A DNA stretch of 64,000 nt, taken from positions 6,491,534 to 6,555,533 of the forward strand of contig NW_004450267.1 of the NCBI RefSeq assembly GCF_000321225.1, given 5' to 3'. The notes below the pieces were generated by a model. It worked only from the letters and a program-made list of their open reading frames with translations, had not been told where the DNA came from and did not search any database. Position numbers and translations under genes: made by a program. Shown here piece after piece: positions 13,373 through 26,548 of the stretch. Position 1 is the first letter of the stretch. Each line of letters begins with the position of its first letter. This DNA is from Odobenus rosmarus divergens. Its lineage: Eukaryota > Chordata > Mammalia > Carnivora > Odobenidae.

Positions 13373-14869
13373 TAATATTTAATTTCTCAAATTTTTTCAG
13401 GGAGCTATGTGTTTTGGGTAAATAATTTTTCTCACAAAACTGAACGCTAACTTTAAAAAATATTTTGATGTAAACCTTTCTTTTTAAATATCACATACTT
13501 TTTTGGCTAATATTTAGGAAACCTAAGAGAAATGACCTTTTCTAAAACTTAGGGTTATTATGCTGAACATTAGTTATTGTGCCATGCTTACAATACAGTG
13601 ACTTTTGTGTTCTGGCACTGTCAAAAGCTTGTCATTTTAAAATGAAATTTGTAATGTATAAAATCCAGTAGGGACAGATAGTGAAAATTCTGAAGAATGA
13701 GAGTGACAGTGTGAGGGTGGGATATTAGAGGTAACTAGGAGGGTCAAGATGTTGTGCTGGTTATTGCTGTGGATGGTTATGGCAGTGTTATTTTGTTGTA
13801 TGTCTTTGGGATGGCACTATTCTGCTTCTGATTGGATTTGAAGAATAAAGAGAATTTTGGAAGATTCATTCCCCACCCCCCAGTTGCAGTGAACTGACTT
13901 AAAATACATGAGAAATTTAAACTATCTCCTCTATATTGTCTTTTGGGTTTTGGTAGTTTAAAATATGATTCAGGTTGATTTAAGAATATATGATAAAACC
14001 TATAATCATTACCTTAAAATAATTAAAATTATCTTAAAATACTTTTAATAGTACATAACAGAGAATGGAGAAAATAATCTCCGCCTTTTAAGACAGCAAA
14101 ACTTTTCCTCACTGAAGAATGTTAGGTTGTTCAGTGGCAGTGACCTTTGAGGAGTGAAAAATCTCTAAACTTAATAGAGCTTTGTTAGTGTTTTGCCTGA
14201 TGAAAATTGATGTATTATTTAAGATGACCATCATATATAGTAGCTAGCTGGGAACAGATTTGGCTCAGAACAAAAAATATATCTAATGGACCATGAGATT
14301 AAGAAAGCAGATTAATTGAGTTCCATTTGGTTTTGAAATTTTTTACTAAAAAATTCTGTTTTAAATTTATAAACAGTTAAGAAAATCAAGTATGTTAAGT
14401 ATTGTTTAGACTGTTACTAATTTCTCCACTCTTGATAAAGCCTTATTGCTTGGTCTTTATAATATACCATATTTCTCCAAGAGTAGGAGTGACAGGAAGC
14501 AAGATAAATCAAATAGAGATATTATACCAGGCATTTTAGGATTTAAATTTTGAAATTTAAAACCTTTAATTGTAATAGTGTTCATAAATTGAGGGGAAAA
14601 AGAAAAGCAGAAGTATTTTATGGTACTAGTTAGAGTAGCAAGTGAGACTGCTAATCTCTAAGGCAGACACATTTAACTGGTAGATCACTTTCTACCAAAA
14701 GATCTTGAAAGGGTGTGAACAAGAACAGAAGCCATATCTATACCAAGGAAGAAAATTTTGCCTATATTAATGTGCCATTTCTTTTCCACTAAGGGCCTTT
14801 GGTCTTTAACATAGCCACGTCTCTGTGGCACTACTTAGTAACTTGGAAAAATTGAAAGGTATCACTTTT

Positions 14870-14969
14870 TAAAATTTTTTTAAAATAATTTTTTATTATG
14901 TTAATCACCATACATTACATCATTAGTTTTTGATGTAGTGTTCCATGATTCATTGTTTGTGCATAACAC
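14870..14969 (-). mobile_element. Extremely 5'-truncated L1 insertion with perfect target-site duplication
   Basis: A 100-bp piece of carnivore L1 3' end in reverse (TTTTTATTATGTTAATCACC ... TTTTTGATGTAGTGTTCCAT ... CATTGTTTGTGCATAACAC). It is bordered by the identical 15-mer AAAGGTATCACTTTT at 14855-14869 and 14970-14984. The poly(A) tail reads as an interrupted T-run on the left. The low divergence and perfect duplication point to a fairly young target-primed insertion. Confidence 0.92.
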
Positions 14970-15059
14970 AAAGGTATCACTTTTGGCAAAAATTTTTAAA
15001 AAGAATAAATTGGTGAGCCATGAGGATGTTTGGTTATGGGTAGCAGTCAGCCATGTCAT

Positions 15060-15140
15060 TAGACGTTTATAGAGTCTAACTATGTTCCAGACACCATTTT
15101 GGGCACTGGAGTTATAGTGGTGAATAAAACAGACAAAATC
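15060..15140 (+). repeat. Ancient interspersed repeat fragment
   Basis: ACTATGTTCCAGACACCATT, then TTGGGCACTGGAGTTATAGT and GGTGAATAAAACAGACAAAA, a common mammalian-wide repeat motif. Family not assigned with certainty (L2 or old L1). Similar pieces occur near 20.72-20.87 kb and 56.93-57.01 kb. Confidence 0.55.
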
Positions 15141-16774
15141 ACGTGGTTCTATTTAAAACAGATTACAAATTGGAAGAGCCACTGTTGCTCGTCTGTGGCA
15201 AGATGAATTTTACTCAGTGTCCTTTATACAAATGTGTTTGTTATTCTGGCTCCCCCCCCCCCAAAAAAAAACCACAGAGAAAGAAATATAAAAATGTCCA
15301 AGAATTTGATTTTTCTGTCTTTGAACTTATAAATGTGCTAGATTTTTTCAGTCTTATTCACAAGCCAGTGTTAGCTGTTTCATCCATAAAATCCACCTTG
15401 AGTTAAGGCTTGACTGCACAGTGAAAGGCAGCATTACCTTCAGTGCCAGAAAACAATGACCTAGAACTCTTTAACTCTTCATAAAAGGGCTTTGTACAGT
15501 CAGGGACAACATCCGTTTCACATTAAGTAACTTGGGCCAGATTTGTTCCTTGCAGAGACTTTCCTTGCAGTTGCTATGCCACAGAAAGCTCTTGAGCTGC
15601 CGTGTGTTTTGGCACTTGGATCTTCTTGTTATCAACATATGTGGAAAAAATACCTGGTGCTATCTTGTTTTTAGTTCTGTTTTATATAAAATGTTTAACA
15701 TCTTTTTGTTATTTGTTTTATGTTAGAAATATTTTGAATCTTCTTTGAAAAGATTTTGTGTTTTGTTTTGTTTTGCATAGTGTTAACTTGCATATTATTT
15801 TGTGACTTGGAGGGGTCAAAAAATTTAAAGCAACTGGCCAGAGATGAAACTTTCTATTCTCACTGACTCTCATCAGGAAGCTGTGACACCCACTTCCAAT
15901 CTTGTGCCAAATGTTTCTCTTTATGACTCTGGTGCATAGACTTTGAAGCATTGTTGACCACATTGGCAGTTTGCCCAGAACCCAAATATCCTGTATAATT
16001 TGCATAATAATTACCATTGATTTACATACAGTACAGGCTGAGTTGTCTTCCAGAATTTAAAGTAAAAGAATGTTTTAAAAATTAAAGCCTTTTCCCCCTT
16101 ACCTCTCCTGTTTTCTAGGTTTGAGAAGGGGGTCATAGCTGTGTGTTTACAGGCCCTAATCAGTTTCCACAGGCCTTTGTATTTTCTAAGATGTTTCCTA
16201 GATTTTTCTACCTCGTGTGGGACACAATTTCGTAGCTCCTATACTGCATGCCCCCACCTCCGGTATTGTTTCCCTCTTACTTGCCATGCTCCTAGTGATC
16301 TGATCTCCTACTGGTTTTCTTTGCTTCTTATCTTCATGTCATATTCTGCCATGTCATTTCTAATCTCCTCAGTAATGAAAAAAAAAGATCATTTATTATT
16401 TTTACTCTGCCATGTGTCTCATGAGCGAGACAGTTTAATGTTGCATGTGGAACAAATGGTTGATAAATTGGAATACATGAAGCCCAAAGATGAGCGTCTC
16501 TCTGGCACTGTCCAGACCAGGCCCATAATACTCTCAACCTCAGGAAGCCCAGGAAGATATGATTTCTTTGTCACCTGTCTTCCTTCCCCATACCCACTCT
16601 AATTTATTTATCCAACAAATGTTTTTAGGAATATGCTCAACGACAGGTTAGTAGTCCTAGAATAAGTAACCTCAGAGATCCTAGCATGAACCAGACTCCA
16701 AATTCTATGCTAGATGACTTAAAAACTTAGATTGCTCTTTTTCTCTTCTTTAACAAAAAAAGAAAGAAAGAAAA

Positions 16775-17185
16775 TGTAATAGGTAAGCATTTATGTGATT
16801 CAGAAAAGTATTTAAGTATAAACAATGTAGAGTTCCTCTCCCACTTTCTCCCCTCTGCCCATTTCCCCGGCCATCACAGCCAAGGCTATATGTGTTTCAT
16901 GTGTATCCTTCTTAAGTAGTTTTTATGCATATACAAATAAATATGTATCCTTGTATGTACTTTCTTATATATAAAAATTTGCAAAATTATGTACTGGATT
17001 CTAAACCTTGCATTTTTTACTTAATAAATCCTGGAGCTTTTTCCATATAGATCTGTAGAGAGCTTTTCTCATTTTATTTTACAACCAGATAATGTTAAGT
17101 TGCATTCATTTTCCATGATTTAACCAGTCCTATACTGATTGATATTTATGCCATGTCTATCTAAAACATAAAACTTTCATCCTGC
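16775..17185 (-). repeat. L1M fragment, antisense
   Basis: Backward L1M 3' region: TTTTTACTTAATAAATCCTG, TTTTTCCATATAGATCTGTA, TTTAACCAGTCCTATACTGA. It matches the layout of the copy at 63.0-63.4 kb. Confidence 0.65.
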
Positions 17186-17525
17186 ATATGTGAGAATTTA
17201 AAATTGAAAATAAAGTTACACTCACCCTAGCAGAGAGCACTTCGGGACTCTGTTAGACATCACCTTTGGAGAAGAGGGGACAGAGTGCTGAGATCTTACT
17301 TTAACCAGCTTCCAAGTTTTTATTAGTGATTTTTACCATTCCGAGTCACATTGTACTTTCCTACAGTTAATCATAACCTTATTCTAACACCTTTTTCAAG
17401 ATTAGGAAAAAAATTTTCATAATTTCTGGTGACCATTGTTTGCGTTAAAAGGCATTACCTTTTTTATAAGTTAGTATTATGTTTTTAAAACTTCTTTTGT
17501 TTTTACCTTTTTTTTTTTTAACTAG

Positions 17526-17657
<132 letters not shown>

Positions 17658-18059
17658 TGAATTAAAATGGGCTTATGGCCATTAAGATTGTTGTTGCTCT
17701 TTTTGCCTCGCATAAATGTCATTCATTTCTAAGACTGTAGCTAACCTGGCATTTTAAATCAGAGATTTCCATAGGCCAGAATGTCAGAAGGAAACCAGCA
17801 AAACTTTAAATGAGAAAACAATGAACAAGGATGTGTAAAATTAATTAGTCTTAATTGGACACTTATCTGGCTTATGTGTTCTTTTCAGCTAAAGAAACAG
17901 TTAAATAATGTATTATTAAAAGCCTGTCAACATTTATTTTTCTCTGCAAGACATCCAGATGGAGTTTGAAATAAGAATTTATGAAGTAGGAGCTTAAGAT
18001 ACTAAAAGATGATATTAAAAATGATCATTAAGAACATGACATTATAGAGAGCAGACCTA

Positions 18060-18560
18060 AAGACTAATCACAGATCCTTGGGGAAACAGACTAGACGCGT
18101 AGGTTTAAGTTAAAGGGTATGGGGTCGGGAAGATAGAGTAATAAGGTAGGTTTAATGAAGTAGGAAATAGAGTGTCCCAGAAGCTAAAAAAAGAGACAGT
18201 TCCAGGGAGGGTATGATCAACAATGGCACAGCCTTCAGAGAGGATAGAGAGGGGTAGAGAATGAGAAGACACCATTGGAATAAATAGTAAAGAGATCACA
18301 AGTAGCTTTTAAGAAAGCAGAGTATAAGAGTTAAAGCACAAGTGGGTGGTGGAGAATTTGAGACAAGAGGTAAACTGCTCTTAAGAAGGTATGGTTGAAA
18401 CGGAAGGAGAGAAAGTAATAAGGCGGGAGTGTTTCAGGATTTCTGGAAAATTTGTTTGCATAGATCAGACCTCAAGAATACTTAGAAGGAAAGGTTCCAG
18501 CAGAGAAGGAATGATTGAAAGTCCAGATTTAAAAAAAAGAAAGAAAATGTTCAAAAGTTC
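18060..18560 (+). repeat. Ancient repeat, family shared with 40.7-41.7 kb
   Basis: Purine-rich segment with GTGTCCCAGAAGCTAAAAAA, CAGTTCCAGGGAGGGTATGA, TCAACAATGGCACAGCCTTC. The same order of motifs recurs at 41.45-41.7 kb. It matches a mammal-wide old repeat consensus I recognise but cannot name securely. Confidence 0.5.
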
Positions 18561-18710
18561 TGAAGGTTCTGGAGAAAATAATTGAAAGGGCATAAAGGGA
18601 TAGTTAGCCATGGAGAACAAGGTGGGTGATAGAGAGAGGAGCTGTTTAACGACACGCTAGATAACCCAGATCCTTTTTAGCCTCCTGATTTTTAAATTGT
18701 TTTGAATTGT

Positions 18711-18911
18711 TTCCTTCCTTCCTTCCTTCCTTCCTTCCTTCCTTCCTTCCTTCCTTCCTTCTTTTCCTTTCTTTTCTTTTCTTTTCTTTTCTTTTCTTTT
18801 TTCTTTTCTTTTCTCTTTTCTTTTTTCTTTCTTTCTTTCTTTTTTTTCTTTTTCTTTCTTTCCTTCCTTCCTTCCTTCCTTCCTTCCTTCCTTCCTTCCT
18901 TCCTTCCTTTT
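18711..18911. repeat. 201-nt uninterrupted polypyrimidine tract
   Basis: Every base from 18711 to 18911 on the + strand is C or T. The outer parts are (TTCC)n runs of about 50-60 bp each, and the centre is built of CTTTT, TTTC and T-run units, giving an approximate mirror symmetry. Such tracts can form triplex (H-) DNA and vary in length. The two long frames through it (PSFL repeats) are artefacts. Confidence 0.97.
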
Positions 18912-19149
18912 GGCTATAGAGTGGATTTCATCTCATCTTTGTGTGATTGTGAGAATGTGAATTTTATAATTGTGGGGGAAAAATTGAGGAAATAAAATTC
19001 TTTTAAATTAATGAACAGTATAAAAATATTGTATGGATAATTTGGAATTTTCCAGAATTTGGGCTTCTAAGATTTTTCTTTCCTCAGAAATAGTAACTAT
19101 AAACTGTGTTTTATCCAGTAACTAATTTGTGGATGTGAAATTATTTTAA

Positions 19150-19299
<150 letters not shown>

Positions 19300-20024
19300 T
19301 AACAAGTAGCAGCAACTTGTTGCCACTGTGTATCATAGATCATATTTTTTCTTTGAATAAATCAGTCTTAACTGTTAAGACTTGGCTTTAATGTCCAAGC
19401 CCAGTAAATTACTTTGAAATAGAGTTTCATAATAACTTAAAATGTATTTGAAATGACAAAAGGAAATTTTTGTGAGATAGCTGTTTCCTTAGATGTTTAA
19501 CAAGTTTAGGGTTAGGTAAAAGTATCATTCTTATTCTTTAGTCTGGGGAAGAAACAAAGTGCCTGAGCCCTAAGATACAGATACCATTCTTTTTTCCCTT
19601 ACTGTTCTGTTTCATGTATATAGCTTACTATATTAAGAGAGTTGTAATCCTGATAAATTGAAGACTTCCAGTTTTTCAGTTAAGTTGTTAATGACTTAGA
19701 AACAAGTATTTCGGAAGATCACTTTAAAGGAACCCGTACCTTAAAAAGTGAAGTGTCTTTTTAAGCAAACATTTATTTGCCTTTATTTTATTTTATTTTT
19801 TGACAAATGTAAAACCAAGTGTTATATGTAACCTTGATTTAGTAGACTGTCAGCTTTTGACTTTGATGTCTGTAAGCATGGTGAAAAGTGTTTCTTTAGA
19901 ATTTATTTCTAGTGTTTTGCCTTTTTGTGATGGAATAAAAACAGAGTTGGTGTATTTGTATCACTTTGATTCTTACATTTAAGTAGAATTGAGTGTGATG
20001 GTGATACTGAAAATATTGAAGTTC

Positions 20025-20226
20025 TTTTTTTTTTTATTCTTAAAGATTTTATTTATTTGACAGAGAGAGACACAGCGAGAGAGGGAACACAAGCAGGGGG
20101 AGTAGGAGAGGGAGAAGCAGGCTTCCCGCCGAGCAGGGAGCCCGATGCGGGGCCCGATCCCAGTACCCTGGGATCATGACCAGAGCCGAAGGCAGACACC
20201 CAATGACTGAGCCACCCAGGCACCGC
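20025..20226 (-). repeat. SINEC, antisense, with target-site duplication
   Basis: Reversed full-length SINE from the T-run to GAGCCACCCAGGCACC. Flanks AAAATATTGAAGTTCTT and AAAATATTAAAGTTCTT form a 17-bp duplication with one mismatch. Confidence 0.96.
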
Positions 20227-20714
20227 TAAAATATTAAAGTTCTTCATATTTTTCTATATTAAGTACTTAAGCAGGAACCTGCCCAATGCTATTTAGATGT
20301 GTTCTCATGGTACCTACAGTACCTGTGAAAGGGGAATCCTGGACAGTTTGTCCTATAAAAGAAGTAACTTCTTCTGCCTAATCATTTTCCTTTCTTTGCC
20401 CCTAACAAAGAAGCATGAATGTGGCTGGTCTCCTTAAATACAACTTCAACTGTGTAGCACATCTATGTGCTTTAAAGTCTACTTTTCAAAGATCATTATG
20501 CACAACAGCCATTTCAGTTTCTTAAGTAAACATTTATTCATCACTTCCAGATGGAAGGGAGTGTAATAGGCACTTTGGGAGAAAACAACTTATTGATCTT
20601 ATGAGACTTACAGCTAAATTTATATTTCTATACACTAATAAAACCTGATCAGATAATGATAAAGTGGTTAAAATTTTTGTATGTTTTTAATACCTATTAG
20701 ATTTTGATGATTTA

Positions 20715-20875
20715 CTCATTCATTTAAAAAAATGTACTGAGCCTTAAGTATTTTTCAGGTATCAGAAATACAGAGATTAAAAAAAAAAGGTTTCCGCGGA
20801 ATTTATATTCTAATGGGAGAGACATACATATAAACAAGCACAGTGTGATAAGTGTTGTAGAGTTTTGTACAACAT
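20715..20875 (+). repeat. Ancient interspersed repeat fragment
   Basis: ATGTACTGAGCCTTAAGTAT, GTATCAGAAATACAGAGATT, TTATATTCTAATGGGAGAGA: the same motif class as 15060-15140. A GA/GT simple run follows at 20983-21010. Confidence 0.5.
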
Positions 20876-21179
20876 GTTCTTGTGCCCTTGACCAAGAGCC
20901 AGCTGTGTTAGCTGTTGAAGGTTACATAGGGAAGGCAACACAGGAAAACTGCAGGAGGCTTAGTTGAGAGAAACCACGTGTGTGAGAGAGAGAGAGAGAG
21001 TGTGTGTGTATCTGACAAAGATTTTTGAAACAGTACTTTCCCTTAATTGCACTCTGCTATTTTCTGTTCTGTTCTAGTAAATTCTTTTTTAATGTGCTGG
21101 TCACAATTCTGTAAACTTACTGGAAAAATAACTGTGCTAAGCCAGGGGGTATCTTGGATTTAAACACGTTATATTTGGT

Positions 21180-21415
21180 AGTTAATATTTAGAATTTACT
21201 AAGACCAGATATTGTGCTAAATATTTTGTTAAATATCTCATTTAGTTCTCACATTAATCTTGAAAGAGAGGAGCTATTACACATCCCCATTTTTTAGATG
21301 AAGAAATAATATGCACACAAAAAGTTGAGAAACTCTTCTAAATTTTTATATAATCTAATATATATATATATATATGGTGGAGCTAAGATTCCAACCTAAG
21401 TCTGTGATTCCAGAT
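21180..21415 (+). repeat. MIR SINE
   Basis: Motif order of MIR: a TTTACTAAGACCAGATATTG start, TCTCATTTAGTTCTCACATT, CCCCATTTTTTAGATGAAGA and GGTGGAGCTAAGATTCCAAC. A (TA)n run at 21358-21375 interrupts it. Confidence 0.8.
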
Positions 21416-22034
21416 ACACATGTGAAATCATTAACTGCAGAATGGGACTAGAAGCATAACAGTTACCTTTTGGCGTTTTTGCGTTTTTCTCACTATGCCA
21501 CTAAGCCGTAACTGGGTTTAGGAATATGTAAAAGGAATGGAAGCAAGGGCTGGAGGGTTCTCATGATACAGAGAATGCAATTAGAACAAGAGAAGAAATT
21601 GAGAGGAACCAGGGCAAACCAGTCACTATGGTTCCTTAACAGAGAAAAGTTTCTTTTGGAGAGAGACTCACTTTTGCTTCACTCTTCACACCACCTCAAC
21701 GCCCCAGGTGGAACTGATAACAAAGGGAATTGATTTTCCTTCTTCATTTTCTTGGTTCTTTTTATGGACTCTTTCTGAAGACAGTAAGATGTTTTTGTCT
21801 TATAACCAAGATACCTATAAGCTATACCTATCTGGGGGTATATATTTAGAACCACATATATGTTCTCCAACATTTATCATTCTGTCCCTTACCATTCTTT
21901 TGCATTTTAAATGGCTTTCATTTTTGGAGAGGTGGGTAATGCTCTAAAGTTTGCCCATGTCAAGTCTTTCTCTCTGTATGTTCTTAGTTTAGACGAATGC
22001 ATCACATTAGTTAGGGCTATAAAAGAGATTTTGT

Positions 22035-22236
22035 GGGCGCCTGGGTGGCTCAGTTGGTTAAGCGACTGCCTTCAGCTCAGGTCATGATCCTGGAGTCCCG
22101 GGATCGAGTCCCGCATCGGGCTCCCTGCTTGGCAGGGAGTCTGCTTCTCCCTATGACCCTCCCCCCTCTCATGTGCTCTCTCTCTCTCTCTCATTCTTTC
22201 TCTCAAATAAATAAATAAAATCTTTATAAAAAAATT
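22035..22236 (+). repeat. SINEC, sense orientation
   Basis: GGGCGCCTGGGTGGCTCAGT head, GTCATGATCCTGGAGTCCCG, CT-rich run, then AAATAAATAAATAAAATC. Close to the canonical form. Confidence 0.96.
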
Positions 22237-24104
22237 TTGCATATGTTTATCCATTTTTAAATTGTCAAGAAGGTAATGAGTCACGTATCAACTGATCCTC
22301 AATGGTCCTGTCATGAGAAGAACTGCTAGTTCTTACAGGCTCCATTTTCCTTATAGCCTCCCTCATTCTTTTAGGTCTCATTATACTGTCTCCTCCAGCC
22401 TCCCCAGCCCCCAGGCCTATACTCTGCTCCATTTGCAACATGATTAAAAATCATTACCTGCTTGGCTACTCTTGCCACCAATCAAGATATCTGTGACTTC
22501 TAAAAACCAAGAACCTAGCTTAATTTGGTTTTCAGATAGAAAATTTTAAAACTCAGCCTGGACAGGTTATCACTTAATTATATTTCCAAAGTTTGGCTTA
22601 GCCCATGAAATGTCATTTTATGAGTACTTTTTCATCCAGAGGCTGATCCCTTTAGCCTAAGGCACTGAGAAGGGTAAATATTCTTGGGACTGCTGTTTTT
22701 TTGTCAATTATGGGAGATTTATATCTTTTTGTAAATGTATTATAGATCCTTTACTTATGGTATGTTTGGGGATGTGGGAGAGAAGGTGAAGACTTGAAGC
22801 CAAGGTTGAAGATGAAAATCTAATTGATCATTTTGTTTGGGGTCAGGTACATACCAGGGTTAAACATTCATTTTCAGTGGCAGATTTGATCAGGTGTTTC
22901 TATTTTATCTAAGGTGCCTTTTCCTTTACATCTTCAAAGGCATGTATAGACTACATGTTAGAATGACATATATCCAATTGTGTTCTTTTCTAGTCATCTT
23001 GTCACCATTTTACCCTAACAAAGTACCAGTCTTCCTGCCATAGGACAGGAGGTGTGAGTTTGAGGAGTAAAGAACTTAATACAGTTTTCAATATTTTATT
23101 TTAATTTTATTTCAGTTCTCTAAATTCCTGTAAATAGTAAGTTACAATACCTATCTTGATATTCTGACTGTTTTAGCAAATTATGGTTGTATTTTATAGC
23201 GTGACAGTTTTCACAAATTTTTTATTTCATTAGTAAAAACTTATGAGCCATTTTGTATATAGGGAAGATTTTATAGAATGATCTTGCTCCCCAAAATGAA
23301 AAGTATTTTGAAAATAAACCAAATCATTCAGAGTTATGCATATTCATTAGTTTCTCCCCCCCTTTTTAAAAAAGGCTTTAGTTCTTAATGCATACAATTC
23401 TATATATACAAATATAGGAAGAAACACTGGAAAACCTGTCACCCAAGTTAGCACTCTTTATGCCTAAAAATATGTTGATCTTCTTTTCCTCTTGACTATG
23501 ACTTTTATTCACAACCATGTTAAAAAGCTGAACAATAGCTTTTTTTTTTTTTTAAACCAGTTGGGCTAGTGGGGTGGAGTAAGAATGTTGATTCACCCTT
23601 GACGAAGTTAGCTCAACACTGTATTTCCTTCATTATAGTTGAGTTATTAATAAACGTAACAGTTTTCCTCTCATTATTTGAATCCCCAATCTATAATTTA
23701 TGAGCTTTAATAGAGAGGTCTTATTGAAAGAAAATGTTACAGACCTGGTTAGAGTGTATCTTATTTTGGAGATGGAGGAACTGAATACTGTTTATGCTGC
23801 GGAGGATGTTGCCTGCACTAGTTGCTGCTGGCATTCTAATTGCTGAGCTAGATCGTGCTGGCATGGCCAGAGCTTGCCAAGAAAGATTAAGCAGGGAACT
23901 ACAGATTGCTGTGACTGACATCCTCTGGCTTATTAACAAAGCGTTCAGAAACCAGATTTCTTTTTTCCTCTGCAAAACTGTTGATAATTCACACTAAAAG
24001 ATTTGATTACACATAAAATACATATAAAAGCTTAGCACTGTATTACAAAGTATCTCAGTAAAGATATAGAAGAAATCATACACCCTCACCTATACGCCAG
24101 CGTG

Positions 24105-24106
<2 letters not shown>

Positions 24107-24138
<32 letters not shown>
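24107..24138. repeat. (CA)n microsatellite
   Basis: Sixteen CA units followed by interrupted CAAACACAAA, deep in the 28-kb intron. Confidence 0.97.
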
Positions 24139-24144
<6 letters not shown>

Positions 24145-24964
24145 AAAACTGTGCCATACTTTTTTTGTTTTGGGGGATTGGAGAAGTCATTCTGAGAATC
24201 AACTCCATTTTGACATGCATTAGTACTGAAATACAGAGAACGAGAGGCTATATAAGGAAAGTTGCGTGGTTTTCAATTAAGTATGTATATTTTGTGTACA
24301 GGACCTTTTCCTCGAATCCATAGGAAATGTTCTTTGTTAGTTCTTAGTGTCTGCAGTTTAAAAAAAAATATTTATCATTTGTTTTGACGAATCTCTAGTT
24401 TAACAAATTGGGAATCTCTTGAAGTGGTTTCATTCTTATTTATGTATCATTATTGAATGAATGAACATGTGAGTGACATGACTAGCAATTGGACACATTC
24501 TGTACAGGTAGTACAGACAGACAACCTGTGCTTTAGGTGTTCAGATGAAATAGACCAGTGAGGATTCAGATTGGTGGCTTCCTGGAAGACATAGAACTTA
24601 AATGGTCCTGTGAGGTTCGATTTAGACTTTGTAGTCCATGTGTTACATGGCAGTTAAGTATCATCATGGGAAGTATAGGTGGTAGAGCAGAAGCACAATG
24701 AAGCCAGGACCAGGAGAAAAATCTGGGGTGTACTGAAGTTGGGAATATTTGGGCAAGGATAGGTAAGCAGATATGCAGATGATAAATTCAGGTACACAGA
24801 GAGAATAGCTAGTTAAAAATCTGACATATCAGGACAATTGCAGATGCTGGATAATATGATAGCAAGCAGTGGGTCACATATGCTAGGTTAAAAGAACCAG
24901 AAGGAGGCAGATACTTTTAAGTTAGTTAAAAAGCTAGAAATTCCTAAGAATTCAGTATCATCAA

Positions 24965-25225
24965 CCTAATAATACTGTCAAATAAATTTGAGTACCTGTT
25001 CTGTCCATGCACTGAATTAAACACAGTACATAAGTTATCTCACTTTATCCTCACAGTAGTCCTTCGAGGAGAGGGTACTATTTATTACTCCCCTTTTTTT
25101 TTTTTTTTTTTACAGGTAAGGAAACTAAAGGTAAAAATGATTAAGTACTTGCCCCAATGTGTGCAACTGGTTAACGACACAGTCCAGGTCTTCAAAGATC
25201 ATGCCCTTAACTAGTATGCTATTAA
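24965..25225 (+). repeat. MIR SINE with a T-run inside
   Basis: TTATCTCACTTTATCCTCAC, a run of 18 T's at about 25093-25110, then ACAGGTAAGGAAACTAAAGG and a CTTGCCCCAATGTGTGCAAC portion. This is the MIR core and 3' side. Confidence 0.75.
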
Positions 25226-25269
25226 AAGGGTAGATCAAGCACCAAGAAAATTTAGAGTTGGCAGAAACT

Positions 25270-25465
25270 TTTGTTTTTTTGTTTGTTTTGTTTTGTTTTT
25301 TGAGTGGGAGAGAGAAGGCGGAGGGGAGGGGCAGAAGGAGAGGGAGAGAGAGAATCTTAAGCAGGCTTCACACCCGTGTAGGATTCGATCTCATGACTCT
25401 GAGATCATGACCTGAGGCAAAGTAAAGAGTTAGACACTTAACTGACTGAGCCACCCAGGCACCCC
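25270..25465 (-). repeat. SINEC (older subtype), antisense
   Basis: T/G-rich tail, GTGGGAGAGAGAAGGCGGAG-like body, ATGACTCTGAGATCATGACC, and GAGCCACCCAGGCACCCC as the reversed head. Flanks AAACTTTTGTTTT / AAACTTTTGATTT support insertion. Confidence 0.92.
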
Positions 25466-26548
25466 AAAACTTTTGATTTTAAACATGGAGGTTTTTATTT
25501 TGTTCAGGTAAGAGCAGAACCACTCCTGGACCTGGCCTTACAGCTTGTAGGTGATTGGGTATGCCTGCCTGAAATGAAGACTATGGATGTAGGAGTAAGA
25601 GCAGATTCCACCTGATAAGGAGTAAACAAAGGCAAGATAGACAATGTGTAAATGACCATTCTGAGTAGAGCAGGAAAGGTGGGGGTGGGGGTTGAGTGGA
25701 GATGAAGAGATAAGAATAGAAAGCTGAATTTTAGAATTATATTGTCAGATTTTGATGCCAGGCTGAGGAGTGCTATTTATTTATAATCCAGTAAGCATTA
25801 TAAAATATCAGGGCATTTAAATGCCATATTGGAAGAATATTACTGGTTTGTGAAGAAAACTGGAAATTTGGTGAATGTTACCTTTTTGTTAACCATAATT
25901 AATATGAAGAATAATTCAGAAAATTGCAAGTTTATTAATCGAGTTTACTTTCAGGTATTAAAAGAAGTTTTTTTAACAAATGAAGTGACACCATTAAGCT
26001 TCAAGAAATGTAGTATTGCTTCAGTTTTGACCAGTTTGTGAGAAGTAGGCAAAACTTGGAAACCACTGAGTATTACAGTAAAACAAAATTATGTTTTTTG
26101 AACCTTAGAACCTCTTCAACTTTGAACCGTAAAGGATGCACTAATTTTCAGGAAAAGAGCTGAAGAAGGACTCCCCACATTTGAGTTAACACATAGAATT
26201 TCCTGAATTTTTTAAAGTTACTTTTGGTAGTAGTTTCTCAGTTTTGATTGTTTTTTAAATCATTTTCAGTTACTTTAGAAAATGTGGTTAGTCTAGAACA
26301 AGACAAGTTACTTTTTCACTTGTTAGTTTGCCTTCCTTTAATGTTTTTTTTCCCCTAACCCCCCATACCCCCAATTATTTCACACTCTACAGATGATAAA
26401 GCATTAAGACAGTTGAATCTAGATCTGATGCTTTGGTTTTTTGGTTTTTTGTTTTTTTTCACAAGTTCTTTTGGAAAAATACCCAGTTACTTCCCTGAAT
26501 TCAACCCCTGGAAACCTTCAAGATTCTCCAATATTTGAAGCTGTCTTT

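Noticed and set aside
16141..16602. 153-codon open frame on the + strand inside an intron
   Set aside because: No known domain, no splice or promoter support, and composition like the surrounding intron. Taken as a chance frame.
18702..18995. 97- and 70-codon Pro/Ser/Phe/Leu-repeat frames
   Set aside because: Produced by the pyrimidine microsatellite at 18711-18911.
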